From positions 1 to 64,000 of the forward strand of contig JAJYDC010000007.1 of assembly GCA_021777835.1 (NCBI GenBank): DNA of 64,000 nt, read 5' to 3'. The notes below the pieces were generated by a model. The model worked only from the letters and a program-made list of their open reading frames with translations. It ran no database searches and was not told where the DNA came from. This stretch comes from Bacteroidota bacterium (lineage in GTDB: Bacteria; Bacteroidota; Ignavibacteria; Ignavibacteriales; Ignavibacteriaceae). The position numbers and the translations under genes were made by a program. Positions 26,652 through 36,029 of the stretch are shown one piece after another. The stretch's first letter is position 1. Every line of letters begins with the position of its first letter.

Positions 26652-27263
26652 TTATTGCTGTTCGACTTGTGTAAATATTTCTAAGAGTTCGTCTTCAATT
26701 TCTTTACCTCGGTTTCTTCCGTACCAAAGATGAAGTTTTTCGTAAAGCTCGGGCTTTACAATGCCTTCGCTCTTTAATTTACTAAGTAGTTCTTGCGCTT
26801 GCTTCGGGCGCGGACCCCATATAAATAATTCATTTCCTTCTTCATCGAATGCCGCAAGCTTAGGTATGCTTCTCGTACCGTTGGTTAAATACAAATCTAT
26901 AATGTCCAAATTAGAATCTCTTAGCAGTATTCTTAATTCGATGTTTGGATTTTCTTCAGCAATTTTTGCAATGTGAGGAAGATTCTGCGCTGAATCGCCG
27001 CACCAGCCTTCTGTTAGCACCATCCAAATTTGTTTCTCTTTTATATTCTTAATCGCATTAACTAACTTTTTGGAAACGGTATAAGTTTTATCAATTCTTC
27101 CGCTTCTTTGAAGATTCAATTTCTTGTATTCAAACATTTCTTTCTGTTCATCGCTAAGTGCTTCCGGATTTGTATTTGAAATTTCTTCAATAATGCTTTG
27201 CATATATTCTCTGTATGTCATTCCTTTGTGCGGTCTTCTATCTGTAAAAAACTGTTGTGCCAT
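26652..27263 (-). CDS. Thioredoxin-fold protein with a single-cysteine CGDS site
   Basis: About 203 residues. The thioredoxin-like core begins near IWMVLTEGWCGDSAQNLPHI, then IELRILLRDSNLDIIDLYL and the cis-Pro segment GTRSIPKLAAFD. The CXXC motif is replaced by CGDS, so classical dithiol exchange is unlikely. A monothiol or chaperone-like role is possible, as in related thioredoxin-family proteins of Bacteroidota. The ATG at 27263 is chosen because GGAG lies 7 bases upstream; the frame runs 11 codons further back without an SD. Confidence 0.82.
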   Translation of the reverse strand: MAQQFFTDRRPHKGMTYREYMQSIIEEISNTNPEALSDEQKEMFEYKKLNLQRSGRIDKTYTVSKKLVNAIKNIKEKQIWMVLTEGWCGDSAQNLPHIAKIAEENPNIELRILLRDSNLDIIDLYLTNGTRSIPKLAAFDEEGNELFIWGPRPKQAQELLSKLKSEGIVKPELYEKLHLWYGRNRGKEIEDELLEIFTQVEQQ

Positions 27264-27414
27264 TTCATTGCTCCGGTTAAATAAATTTATAAGCAAAATT
27301 AATCAAATCTTAAGACTAATATTGCGTTTCATATCATATTTGAAGCATTTTTATGCAAAAGGATTCAATTCGTTAGCACTTGATTTATAGATACAATTTA
27401 TACATTATTAATCG

Positions 27415-27422
27415 TAAGTTTG
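27415..27422 (+). promoter_or_regulatory. Bacteroidota-type -7 box (TAAGTTTG) before the DUF2203 gene
   Basis: TAnnTTTG match 25 bases before the ATG at 27447, a spacing that gives a leader of about 18 bases. Confidence 0.35.
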
Positions 27423-27446
27423 AATTGTATTTAGAAAGTTAGAAAA

Positions 27447-27827
27447 ATGACTACCGAAGAAACAAAATATTTCACTCCACTTGAAGCAAAAAGAACTCTA
27501 CCATTAGTAAAGAAAATTGTTAAAGATATAATCGATACTTCGAAAGAAATAAAACTATTAGCCGATGATCTTGATGGAAAAATTGAAGATGACCCGCGCG
27601 CGAAAAAAATGATCGATAATATCAATGGGTTTATTCACGAATTGGAAGAGATCGGCTGCTTTTATAAAGATTATAGCTTTACTCTTGGATTGGTCGATTT
27701 CCCTGCAATGATAAATGGAAGAGATGTATTGCTTTGCTGGCGAAGCGATGAAGATGAAATAAAATATTACCACAATCTGGATGCCGGCTATACCGGAAGA
27801 AAATTAATCCCAGAAGAATTTCTCTGA
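27447..27827 (+). CDS. DUF2203 family protein
   Basis: 126 residues with the family pattern: FTPLEAKRTLPLVKKIVKDI (a helix), a central coil, then GCFYKDYSFTLGLVDFPAMI and VLLCWRSDEDEIKYYHNLDAGY. DUF2203 proteins are small, cytoplasmic and of unknown function. It stands alone between divergent and convergent neighbours, 4 bases from the end of the next gene. Confidence 0.88.
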   Translation: MTTEETKYFTPLEAKRTLPLVKKIVKDIIDTSKEIKLLADDLDGKIEDDPRAKKMIDNINGFIHELEEIGCFYKDYSFTLGLVDFPAMINGRDVLLCWRSDEDEIKYYHNLDAGYTGRKLIPEEFL

Positions 27828-27831
27828 AAAT

Positions 27832-28257
27832 CTAATTGCCTAAATCAAAGCTTGCTGTTGATGTTGCCGTCTGACCGGAGTTCACATCCTTTATCCTATA
27901 TATTAAATTATAATTGCCGTTTTTGTATGTCGAGTCTAAATCAAATTGCGCTTCCAAAGGAGTATCTGTCATTTTTTCTTTCTTTGATCGGTCAACAACT
28001 CTGCTTAATAATGATTTTATAGTGTCCTTTGCAGGTGTCACAAGATCAATTTCGTATGCTATCGTCGCCTTATATAATCCGTTTTCCTGCTTCTGCTCAA
28101 ATCCTTTTACGCGTGTCGTTGCGTCAACTTCAGAACTGTCGCCCATGTTATATGCAAAAGCTTCAGGACTAAAAGCCTCTAGCTTAGTCTCTGTTTTTTT
28201 TGAGCAGGCAGAAAAAAGAAATGCAAATGCAAGTAGTAACATAATAGCGTATTTCAT
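27832..28257 (-). CDS. Lipoprotein of unknown function
   Basis: About 141 residues. Lipoprotein signal with lipobox FLFSAC (Cys about residue 18). The mature part is mostly beta-strand with acidic and Thr-rich stretches (YKATIAYEIDLVTP, DVNSGQTATSTASFDL), an immunoglobulin-like look. The ATG at 28257, with GAGG upstream, is favoured over the GTG at 28263. A hairpin and the end of serC lie just upstream, so it probably has weak expression of its own or is read through from serC. Confidence 0.72.
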   Translation of the reverse strand: MKYAIMLLLAFAFLFSACSKKTETKLEAFSPEAFAYNMGDSSEVDATTRVKGFEQKQENGLYKATIAYEIDLVTPAKDTIKSLLSRVVDRSKKEKMTDTPLEAQFDLDSTYKNGNYNLIYRIKDVNSGQTATSTASFDLGN

Positions 28258-28280
28258 TAACACCTCGGCTTTTTAAATGT

Positions 28281-28303
28281 CGGGCGAAGTAAACATTCGC
28301 CCG
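28281..28303 (-). terminator. Hairpin after serC
   Basis: Perfect 8-bp GC-rich stem (CGGGCGAA, loop of 7, TTCGCCCG) 16 bases past the serC stop codon; only a weak T-rich tract follows on the reverse strand. Confidence 0.55.
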
Positions 28304-28318
28304 GTATATATTTTATTG

Positions 28319-29407
28319 TTAACCGTTCTTAGCTTGAAATTCTTTCATGAATTTAACAAATTCTTCAATACCTTTCTTAGGGAAAGCATTGTAAATAGAA
28401 GCGCGCAAACCGCCGACTGATCTATGACCCTTAACACCGTCAAATCCTGCTGCAGTTGCTTCAGAGATCAATTTCTTTTCTAATTCTTCCGTCGCTAGAT
28501 TAAAGGTAACGTTCATTAATGAACGGCTGTCCTTTTGTGCATGCCCTTTGTAATAACCGTTGCTTTCGTCAATGCAGTTGTATAGAATTTCTGCCTTCTC
28601 TTTATTTGTTTTATACATTGCCTCGAGACCGCCGTTTTTCTTTAGCCATTTTGCAACTAACCCGATTATATAAATACCAAATGTTGAAGGCGTGTTATAC
28701 ATTGAATTATTTTCAGCATGTATTTTATAATTCAGCATCGTATGAAGCGAATCTGAACTGCGTTCAAGCAAATCTTTTCTGATAATTACTAATGTAACAC
28801 CCGAAGGTCCCATATTCTTTTGTGCACCTGCATATATCAATCCGTATTTGTTTACATTAATCTTTTTGTGAAGCATATCCGAAGAAGCATCACATACAAG
28901 GGGGACGTTTCCTACTTCCGGTTCAGTATGCCATTCGGTTCCGTATATTGTATTGTTTGAAGTAAAATGTACATACGAAGCATCCGGGTCTAATTTCAAT
29001 TCGGATTGTTTTGGTATCCGGTTGAATTTCTCTTCTTCCGTCGATGCCGCAATGTTTACTGTCCCTACGCGCTTTGCTTCCTTAACCGCTTTCTTTGACC
29101 AGCTTCCGGTTAAAATATAATCGGCTTTGTTTTTCGGAGGCATTAAATTTAACGGAACCATAGAGAATTGAAGACTTGCACCGCCTTGTAGAAATAGTAT
29201 TTCGTAGTTGCCGTTTATATCGAGAAGAGATCTTAAATCTTCTTTTGTTTCTTCAATTATTTTATCAAATGTTTTAGATCGATGACTTATTTCAAGAATT
29301 GACATCCCAACACCTGGGAGTGAAAATAAATTTTCCTGAGCTTCTTTCAATACTTCTTCAGGCAGAATAGCAGGGCCGGCACTGAAGTTATAGATTCTTT
29401 TTTGCAT
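28319..29407 (-). CDS. serC: Phosphoserine aminotransferase
   Basis: About 362 residues with SerC signatures: YNFSAGPAILPEEVLKEAQ, MSILEISHRSKTFDKII, and the PLP-lysine region YAGAQKNMGPSGVT. Late motifs are NVTFNLATEEL and KGHRSVGGLRASIYNA. It converts 3-phosphohydroxypyruvate with glutamate to phosphoserine, and can also act in pyridoxal phosphate synthesis. ATG 29407 lies 9 bases after AGGAA; the frame opens at a TTG two codons before. It is about 180 bases downstream of the DUF1015 gene on the same strand. Confidence 0.96.
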   Translation of the reverse strand: MQKRIYNFSAGPAILPEEVLKEAQENLFSLPGVGMSILEISHRSKTFDKIIEETKEDLRSLLDINGNYEILFLQGGASLQFSMVPLNLMPPKNKADYILTGSWSKKAVKEAKRVGTVNIAASTEEEKFNRIPKQSELKLDPDASYVHFTSNNTIYGTEWHTEPEVGNVPLVCDASSDMLHKKINVNKYGLIYAGAQKNMGPSGVTLVIIRKDLLERSSDSLHTMLNYKIHAENNSMYNTPSTFGIYIIGLVAKWLKKNGGLEAMYKTNKEKAEILYNCIDESNGYYKGHAQKDSRSLMNVTFNLATEELEKKLISEATAAGFDGVKGHRSVGGLRASIYNAFPKKGIEEFVKFMKEFQAKNG

Positions 29408-29588
29408 AACCAATATTCCTTTTTTTTAGATGTAATAATAATTCTTTTATATTATATTCGATTATTCCCCTATCACGTTATTTTATTTCCATTTAAATAT
29501 TTGCCTGCCTGTCGGTCTTTGTGCTAAGATATTTCAAACTATTTCCCATATCCCATAATCCATATTCCAGACTAAGCAGGATAAGCAA

Positions 29589-30836
29589 TTAAATCAAATG
29601 AACAAGCAAACCGTCGCGCAGCTTAGGCTCGAACCATGTTGACTTTGGCGGCATAATTTCCCCTGCATCTGAGATTTTCATTAAATCGTCAACAGACACC
29701 GGAAATAAAGAAAAAGCTGCTGCTGCTTTCTTGTTGTCAACTAGTGTCTCTAATTCTTTAGTTCCTCGAATACCTCCGACAAAATCAATTCGCTTGTTAG
29801 TTCTCGGATCGTCAATCCCTAATACCGGGTTTAATAAGAAATCCTGCAATATGCTTACATCCAAATTTTCTGCGACTGACTTTGATAAACTGCTGCTGGC
29901 TATTACCGCGTCGTTGGCTTTTAGCTGGTACCATTCCCCATCTATATACATTCCGAATGTTTGTCTGCTTGAAGGCTCTTTTAAAGAAGACTTTGAGATT
30001 GAAAATTTTTCACTTACTTCATTTAGGAATTCTTCCTTTGATCTTCCTTTTAAATCAAGAACAATACGGTTATATGGAAGAATTTTCAATTGATTAGCGG
30101 GGAATAAAACAGCTATGAAATAATTATATTCTTCCATACCTGTATGGGACTTATTCGAATCCATTTTAACTTTTCTTGCCCGGCTTGCGCTTGCGGCACG
30201 GTGATGTCCGTCTGCAATATATAGGTTTTTTACTTTTGCTATTTCTTCAGTGATGATTTTATTGTTTTCTTCCGGCAGTTTCCAAACTGAATGTTGAATA
30301 CCATCGGAAGATGTAAACTCATAAATTGGCTTCGTCTGTTTTGTAACTGACTCTATGATCTCATCTACCTTAGTAACATTTTTGTAAGTTAAAAAAACAG
30401 GACCGGTCTGAGCACCCGTTGTTATTATATGATTTGTCCTGTCGTCTTCCTTTTCCTTGCGGGTCTTTTCATGCTTCAATATTACGTCATTGTCATAATC
30501 GTCCACAGAAAAAGTAGCCGCAATCCCTGTTTGCGAACGCCCGTCCATTACCAATTTATACAGATAAAAATTCGGAACCTTATCTAATTCCAAACTTCCA
30601 TTTTCTATTATCTTAGATAAATTTTCTTTCGCCTTTTGATATACTTCCGGTGCGTATGGATTTATGCTTTCGTCCAACTCAATTTCTGCCCTTGTAATGC
30701 GAAGAAAACTTAAAGGGTTACCATTGACTAATTCCTTGGCTTCTTGACGGTTTACAACATCATAAGGTACGCTTGCAACTATGCTAGCTTTATTATCTGA
30801 GGGTCTTAATGCTTTGAAAGGTTTTATTACTGCCAC
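29589..30836 (-). CDS. DUF1015 family protein
   Basis: About 415 residues. The family start AVIKPFKALRP is followed by SVPYDVVNRQEAKELV and NPLSFLRITRAEIEL, then the nucleotide-binding-like block YIADGHHRAASASRARK and late GTKELETLVDNKKAAAAFSL. The GTG at 30836 is chosen because it begins the conserved domain and GGAG sits 9 bases before it; the open frame runs 23 further codons back without homology. DUF1015 proteins are often next to serine-biosynthesis genes, and some have been suggested as serine kinases. Here the neighbour is serC, so a link to serine is plausible but unproven. Confidence 0.88.
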   Translation of the reverse strand: MAVIKPFKALRPSDNKASIVASVPYDVVNRQEAKELVNGNPLSFLRITRAEIELDESINPYAPEVYQKAKENLSKIIENGSLELDKVPNFYLYKLVMDGRSQTGIAATFSVDDYDNDVILKHEKTRKEKEDDRTNHIITTGAQTGPVFLTYKNVTKVDEIIESVTKQTKPIYEFTSSDGIQHSVWKLPEENNKIITEEIAKVKNLYIADGHHRAASASRARKVKMDSNKSHTGMEEYNYFIAVLFPANQLKILPYNRIVLDLKGRSKEEFLNEVSEKFSISKSSLKEPSSRQTFGMYIDGEWYQLKANDAVIASSSLSKSVAENLDVSILQDFLLNPVLGIDDPRTNKRIDFVGGIRGTKELETLVDNKKAAAAFSLFPVSVDDLMKISDAGEIMPPKSTWFEPKLRDGLLVHLI

Positions 30837-30993
30837 AATGTAACTCCAAATAGTAAATTTATGTATAGTAAAAATCCATAAAAAATGAACAATAATCCAT
30901 GCCAATATAAATTTATTATAATATTTGATTTTATCGTATTCTTTAGCGTTTTTAAATCAATGAAATTTTAAATTATTGTATTGAGAATATATT

Positions 30994-31638
30994 ATGAAAA
31001 AAATGTGGGGAACTTTCTTGCTTCTAACCATTATTATTTTATTTACAGGCTGTTCAAGCGCACCGCTTAATCTTGAAATTGCTAAAGACGATGTAATGAA
31101 TTATTACGACTCCGGTAAATATGACGCAGAACTTGATAATGTCGTTAAACATGCGGAGTCGGAGTTTAATAGTATCCAGCCGGGCGATAGTACGGTTGTA
31201 ATCTTTGATGTTGACGAAACTATTCTCTCAAGCTATGATTTTGAAAAGGATCTTGATTTCGGATATGTAATGCCTCTATGGGATAAATATATTTTGGAAG
31301 CTAAAGAACCCGCCATAAAGCAAACTAAATCACTTTGTGATTTCCTCGTGAAGAAAGGTTTCAAAATAATTTTCCTTACTGGAAGAAAAAATGATCAGTA
31401 TAATGCGACTTATAAAAATCTATTCAACGATGGATTTACTAAGTTTGATACCCTTATTGTACGGCAACCGCCGGAATTTGATTATACAGCACTAAAATAT
31501 AAATCACTTCAAAGAACTGAACTAACGAATAGGGGATACAAAATTGTGGGTACCGTTGGTGACCAATACAGCGATCTTGATGGTCCTTACCACGGTATAC
31601 AGGTGAAAATTCCGAACTATCTTTATATTATTAAATAA
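30994..31638 (+). CDS. HAD-superfamily acid phosphatase lipoprotein (class B / P4-like)
   Basis: 214 residues. Lipoprotein signal with lipobox LFTGC (Cys at residue 20). The HAD core is VIFDVDETILSS with nucleophile Asp and acid Asp, motif II IIFLTGRKND, and the acidic pair VGDQYSDLDGP. This matches HAD IIIB acid phosphatases such as lipoprotein e(P4), which remove phosphate from nucleotides outside the cytoplasm. Divergent from the DUF1015 gene. Confidence 0.9.
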   Translation: MKKMWGTFLLLTIIILFTGCSSAPLNLEIAKDDVMNYYDSGKYDAELDNVVKHAESEFNSIQPGDSTVVIFDVDETILSSYDFEKDLDFGYVMPLWDKYILEAKEPAIKQTKSLCDFLVKKGFKIIFLTGRKNDQYNATYKNLFNDGFTKFDTLIVRQPPEFDYTALKYKSLQRTELTNRGYKIVGTVGDQYSDLDGPYHGIQVKIPNYLYIIK

Positions 31639-31687
31639 TCTTAAGCCCAAAAAGTCAATACTCGCCTCATCTGCTTGAGATTTTAAT

Positions 31688-31695
31688 TATATTTG
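31688..31695 (+). promoter_or_regulatory. Bacteroidota-type -7 box (TATATTTG) before valS
   Basis: TAnnTTTG match 31 bases before the ATG of valS, after the end of the phosphatase gene. Confidence 0.35.
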
Positions 31696-31725
31696 CAGTT
31701 AAGTTTAGAATAATATGAGAATATA

Positions 31726-34425
31726 ATGCCCGATAATCTAATTTTGAATCCCACACCCGCGGAAAATGAAATTCCTAAAGCCTATAATCCTTCCGTTGTT
31801 GAAGATAAATGGTATAGCTATTGGCTGAAATATAATTTATTTCACTCTGAGGTTGATGAGACTAAGAAACCATACACCGTCGTAATTCCTCCCCCTAATG
31901 TTACCGGCATTTTAACTATGGGTCATATTCTAAACAATACCATCCAGGATGTTTTTATTAGAATGAAAAGAATGCAGGGATTTAATGCCTGCTGGGTTCC
32001 GGGCACTGACCATGCCTCTATAGCAACCGAAACAAAAGTAACTGCCTATCTTAAAGAGCTAGGAATAAATAAGGATGAAATAGGAAGAGATGAATTCCTT
32101 AAATATTGCTGGGAGTGGACTGGCAAATACGGCGGTATAATTATCCAGCAGCTGAAAAAACTTGGCGTTAGCTGCGACTGGGAGCGGGAACGCTTTACTA
32201 TGGATGATTATTATTATAAAAAAGTCCTTGAAGCCTTTGTTCAACTATATAACGAGGGAAAAATTTATCGCGGTTATCGCATGGTTAATTGGTGCCCTGC
32301 TTCTAAATCTGCAATCTCCGATGAAGAGGTAAATTATAAAACTGTTAACGGAAAACTTTGGTACTTCAAGTATCGCGTTGACGACACGGAAGAATATATT
32401 ACTGTAGCAACTACTCGGCCGGAAACTATGCTAGGCGATACCGGCGTTGCTGTTAATCCGAATGACGATCGCTACAAAAAATATATTGGCAAAACTGCAA
32501 TACTTCCAATATCTGATAGAGAAATACCGATTTTTGCTGATGAATATGTGGATATGCAATTTGGAACCGGTGCAGTTAAAGTTACTCCCGCTCATGATGT
32601 GAATGATTATGAAATGGGTAATCGGCATAAATTGGAGATAATTAATATTTTTAATGATGATGCTTCTCTAAATCATAATGTACCGGAAGAATTTCGCGGT
32701 CTTGATAGATACGAAGCTAGAAAGAAAGTTATAGAGCGCCTGGAGGAATTTGGTGCTCTTGTTAAGATAGAAGATTACCAAACTAAAATTGGCTATTCGG
32801 AAAGAGGCGGCGTGCCGATTGAACCATATTTATCTGAACAGTGGTTCATGAAAATGGATGACCTCGTTAAACCCGCTCTTGAGGTTGTTAAAGAAGGTAA
32901 AATAAAATTTTATCCCGATCATTGGGTTAAAACCTATGAACATTGGATGAGCGGGATAAGAGACTGGTGTATATCTCGTCAACTTTGGTGGGGACATAGA
33001 ATACCTGTGTGGTATTGTGTCGGCGATGACCATTGCAATCTTGAATGTAAAAATCCGATTGTTTCTTCTACTCCGCCGGAAAAATGCCCTCACTGCGGTT
33101 CGACAAATCTTAAACAAGATGAAGATGTACTCGATACCTGGGCTTCAAGTTGGCTTTGGGCTTACGATGTATTTCAAACCGAAGAGGAACAAAATTATTA
33201 TTATCCGACGGATACCTTGGTTACGGCTCCTGATATAATTTTCTTCTGGGTCGCTAGAATGATTATGGCAGGTCTTCACTTCAAAAAGAATATCCCGTTT
33301 AAGGATGTTTATTTTACTAGCATAATAAGAGATCTGCAGGGAAGAAAGATGAGCAAATCGCTCGGTAATTCTCCTGACCCTCTTGACGTTATATCTGAAT
33401 ATGGTGCCGATGCTTTAAGATTTACTGTTATTTATTTGGCGCCTCTTGGCCAGGATGTACTATTTAGCTCCGAACGATGCGAGTTGGGAAGAAATTTTGC
33501 TAATAAGCTTTGGAACGCAGGAAGGTTTTTACTTATGAACCTTGCCTCCCAGGAAGCAAATACTGGAAAGTTGTCTCTGAATGAAAATTTAGCCGATAAA
33601 CATCTTGATTTTTCAGATCATTGGATAAATTCCCGCCTCAATCAAACACTGATGAACTTGAACAACGCAATGGATAATTTTGAAATCAACAATGCTAGCA
33701 AGTTCATTTATTCATTTGCTTGGAATGATTTCTGTGATTGGTACATTGAGCTTGCAAAAAATAGATTGTATGCGGACGACGGGGAAATTAAATCAGCGGT
33801 TCTTGCGAGAGCACTTATTGTTTTTGAAAATCTATTGAAGATCGTTCATCCATTTATGCCTTATATTACTGAGGAATTATGGCAGCTGATAAAAAAGAGA
33901 AAGGAAGGCGAGAGCATTTCCGTTTCTGATTATCCGGTGTTGAACAAAGCTTTAATCAATCCAACTGCAGAAAAGGAAATGGGCTTTGTACAGGATATAA
34001 TTACTGCAATTAGAAACATTCGAGGTGAAATGAATATCCCTCCTTCAAAATTTATTACTGCGTACTTAAAAACTTCAAACGTAAAACCTCATCAAATTGA
34101 GTATATAAAAAAATTAGCGCGCGTTAATCAAATAAATGTTGACTCGAATATACAAAAACCGAAAGCAAGCGCTTCGACTGTTATTAACGGATGCGAGATT
34201 TATGTCCCGCTCGAAGGTTTAATAGATCTTGAGGTTGAGAAGAATAGACTGCAAAAGGAAATAAGTCGCCTTGAAAATTCTCTTGCCGGAATAGAGAAGA
34301 AATTATCTAATGAGAAATTTATATCTAATGCGGCTAAAGATGTAGTGGAACATGAAAAGGCTAAGCAGGCCGATTGGAAGAATAATTTAATAAAGTTAAA
34401 TGATATTCTTGCAAACTTAAGTTAG
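31726..34425 (+). CDS. valS: Valyl-tRNA synthetase
   Basis: 899 residues, full length. The class I HIGH-like motif is TGILTMGHILNNT, the KMSKS motif GRKMSKSLGN. An editing domain (TTRPETMLGDTGVAV, KVTPAHDVNDYEMG) lies between them, with a zinc-ribbon-like insert (CVGDDHCNLEC, CPHCGS) nearby. The C-terminal coiled coil (LIDLEVEKNRLQKEISRLEN) is intact. It charges tRNA-Val with valine. No T-box or leader structure is visible upstream. Confidence 0.98.
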   Translation: MPDNLILNPTPAENEIPKAYNPSVVEDKWYSYWLKYNLFHSEVDETKKPYTVVIPPPNVTGILTMGHILNNTIQDVFIRMKRMQGFNACWVPGTDHASIATETKVTAYLKELGINKDEIGRDEFLKYCWEWTGKYGGIIIQQLKKLGVSCDWERERFTMDDYYYKKVLEAFVQLYNEGKIYRGYRMVNWCPASKSAISDEEVNYKTVNGKLWYFKYRVDDTEEYITVATTRPETMLGDTGVAVNPNDDRYKKYIGKTAILPISDREIPIFADEYVDMQFGTGAVKVTPAHDVNDYEMGNRHKLEIINIFNDDASLNHNVPEEFRGLDRYEARKKVIERLEEFGALVKIEDYQTKIGYSERGGVPIEPYLSEQWFMKMDDLVKPALEVVKEGKIKFYPDHWVKTYEHWMSGIRDWCISRQLWWGHRIPVWYCVGDDHCNLECKNPIVSSTPPEKCPHCGSTNLKQDEDVLDTWASSWLWAYDVFQTEEEQNYYYPTDTLVTAPDIIFFWVARMIMAGLHFKKNIPFKDVYFTSIIRDLQGRKMSKSLGNSPDPLDVISEYGADALRFTVIYLAPLGQDVLFSSERCELGRNFANKLWNAGRFLLMNLASQEANTGKLSLNENLADKHLDFSDHWINSRLNQTLMNLNNAMDNFEINNASKFIYSFAWNDFCDWYIELAKNRLYADDGEIKSAVLARALIVFENLLKIVHPFMPYITEELWQLIKKRKEGESISVSDYPVLNKALINPTAEKEMGFVQDIITAIRNIRGEMNIPPSKFITAYLKTSNVKPHQIEYIKKLARVNQINVDSNIQKPKASASTVINGCEIYVPLEGLIDLEVEKNRLQKEISRLENSLAGIEKKLSNEKFISNAAKDVVEHEKAKQADWKNNLIKLNDILANLS

Positions 34426-34561
34426 TTGTTCATCAGATTCTGGATTTCTTTTTGGAGTAGTATATGCCGGAATAATTAAAGAATTAAACTATACCATTAT
34501 TCCAAATTCCTAATTTCACTAAATCACGTAAAACAAGTTAAACAATTATAAAGGAGCAAAT

Positions 34562-35059
34562 ATGTATTATAATATTTCGGATTTCAAAAGTGATTGGGCA
34601 TATGAATCACAAGCAACTATGAAGGTTCTGAATAATATTACTGATGAGTCGCTGAATCAAAAAGTATACGATGATGGTCGTACTCTCGGAACGCTTGCTT
34701 GGCACCTTGTTACTGCATTGCAGTCTATGCCTGCTCATGCAGGTTTATTGCCTCAAAATGCGCTAAATACAGATGTTCCCAAAAACGCAAAAACGATAGT
34801 TGCAGAATATGACAAGGTATCTAAAGTTTTGATTGATGCTTTAGCTGAAAAATGGACGGATGAATCCTTAAAGGAAGAAATCCAAATGTATGGACAAACC
34901 TGGAAAAGGGGAAATGTTCTTACGTCTATTATCCTTCATCAAACCCACCACCGCGGACAAATTACAGTGTTGATGCGGCAGGCGGGACTAAAAGTCCCTG
35001 GCATTTATGGCCCTTCAAAGGAAGAATGGGCTTCAATGAATATGAAATCACCGCAATAA
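34562..35059 (+). CDS. DinB family protein
   Basis: 165 residues with the DinB four-helix fold and its metal-binding His triad: TLAWHLVTAL and HQTHHRGQITVLMRQAGL. It resembles bacillithiol/mycothiol S-transferase-like and YfiT-like DinB proteins; the real substrate is unknown. SD AAGGAG lies 6 bases before the ATG. About 135 bases after valS. Confidence 0.9.
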   Translation: MYYNISDFKSDWAYESQATMKVLNNITDESLNQKVYDDGRTLGTLAWHLVTALQSMPAHAGLLPQNALNTDVPKNAKTIVAEYDKVSKVLIDALAEKWTDESLKEEIQMYGQTWKRGNVLTSIILHQTHHRGQITVLMRQAGLKVPGIYGPSKEEWASMNMKSPQ

Positions 35060-35170
35060 TGGCGATATTTTTCACATAATTATTATTATGTGATACTCCT
35101 AATATTAACTTATCTAATATTTTAAAATTTTTGCAACGGTAAGTATTTGTTCAACTATTAAGGAGCGGCT

Positions 35171-35653
35171 ATGAAAAAGATATTGTTGGGAATGTTCTTG
35201 ATTGCTACTTTGACAGGTAGCTTATTTGCACAATCGCCTGGTAGAAAAGTTTGGGGTTTAGGTGTTGTTCTTGGAGAACCTACGGGTCTATCTGTTAAAT
35301 ATTGGACAAATTATGAAAATGCATTTGTCTTTGACTTGGGATCTTCCTATTTCGGTAGTCCCCGTTTGGGTGCGGATTATCTTTGGCATTTTAATGCTTT
35401 TAATTCAGATATCGCAAATTTGTATGCCGGCCCTGGTGTCGCTTTGGGCTTTGGTGAAGGCCACGGCTTTTGGGATAGAACATTTAGAGAAAATACTGGA
35501 ACTGCCCTCGGTGTACGTGGAGTTTTTGGGGTGGATATTCTTCCTCGCCGTACTCCACTTGAAATATTCGGCGAAATCGGTGTGCTTGTGGGCTTAACTC
35601 CTGATTTTGGCTCCGGAATTGACGGTGCTATCGGCATACGATTTTATCCCTAA
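35171..35653 (+). CDS. Small outer-membrane beta-barrel protein
   Basis: 160 residues. Signal peptide (residues 1-20, ending GSLFA). The mature part has about eight short Gly-rich amphipathic strands (LGVVLGEPTGLSVKYW, AFVFDLGSSYF, ANLYAGPGVALGFG) and ends in IGIRFYP with an aromatic near the end, as in small eight-strand barrels. SD AAGGAG precedes the ATG. Function unknown. Followed by a clear terminator. Confidence 0.78.
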   Translation: MKKILLGMFLIATLTGSLFAQSPGRKVWGLGVVLGEPTGLSVKYWTNYENAFVFDLGSSYFGSPRLGADYLWHFNAFNSDIANLYAGPGVALGFGEGHGFWDRTFRENTGTALGVRGVFGVDILPRRTPLEIFGEIGVLVGLTPDFGSGIDGAIGIRFYP

Positions 35654-35700
35654 TTTGCAGAATATCCTATCTTACCTAAAAATTTAAATTAAGTATTTAA

Positions 35701-35735
35701 AACCCCCGGGCTTTTCCTAAAGCTCGGAGGTTTTT
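35701..35735 (+). terminator. Rho-independent terminator after the small barrel gene
   Basis: Stem AACC-CCG-GCTTT pairing with AAAGC-CGG-GGTT, loop TCCT, then five T, 47 bases past the stop codon. Confidence 0.85.
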
Positions 35736-35969
35736 ACTAGATTAAAATTATTTTTGAAATTATTTGATCTGAATGTGAGAACAACTAATAGATTGCACCG
35801 TATTTAACCTATCGCTTTTTTCCCGCCTATCATCCTTAAAAACCACTAATAATAAAATATCCGCTATTATGACAGGAATAAATTATTTTCTCTTTACGAT
35901 TATGAAATATTGTGGGCTTTTTATTTGCCCCCTATAATTATTCTCCCCAAAGGAGTAATTAGAATTTAA

Positions 35970-36007
35970 GCGGTAACTAAATACTTACCGCATTAAATTT
36001 TTCTTTT
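35970..36007 (+). terminator. Hairpin with T-run in the leader of the LytS-like gene
   Basis: Perfect 7-bp stem (GCGGTAA, 8-base loop, TTACCGC at 35970..35991) followed by a T-rich tract near 35997..36007, only 22 bases before the kinase start codon. It could end a small upstream transcript or act as an attenuator. The gap 35736..35969 holds AT-rich sequence with one further weak stem (GGGC and GCCC near 35915) and no ORF. Confidence 0.45.
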
Positions 36008-36029
36008 AGCATGTTTAAGATTATATTTA

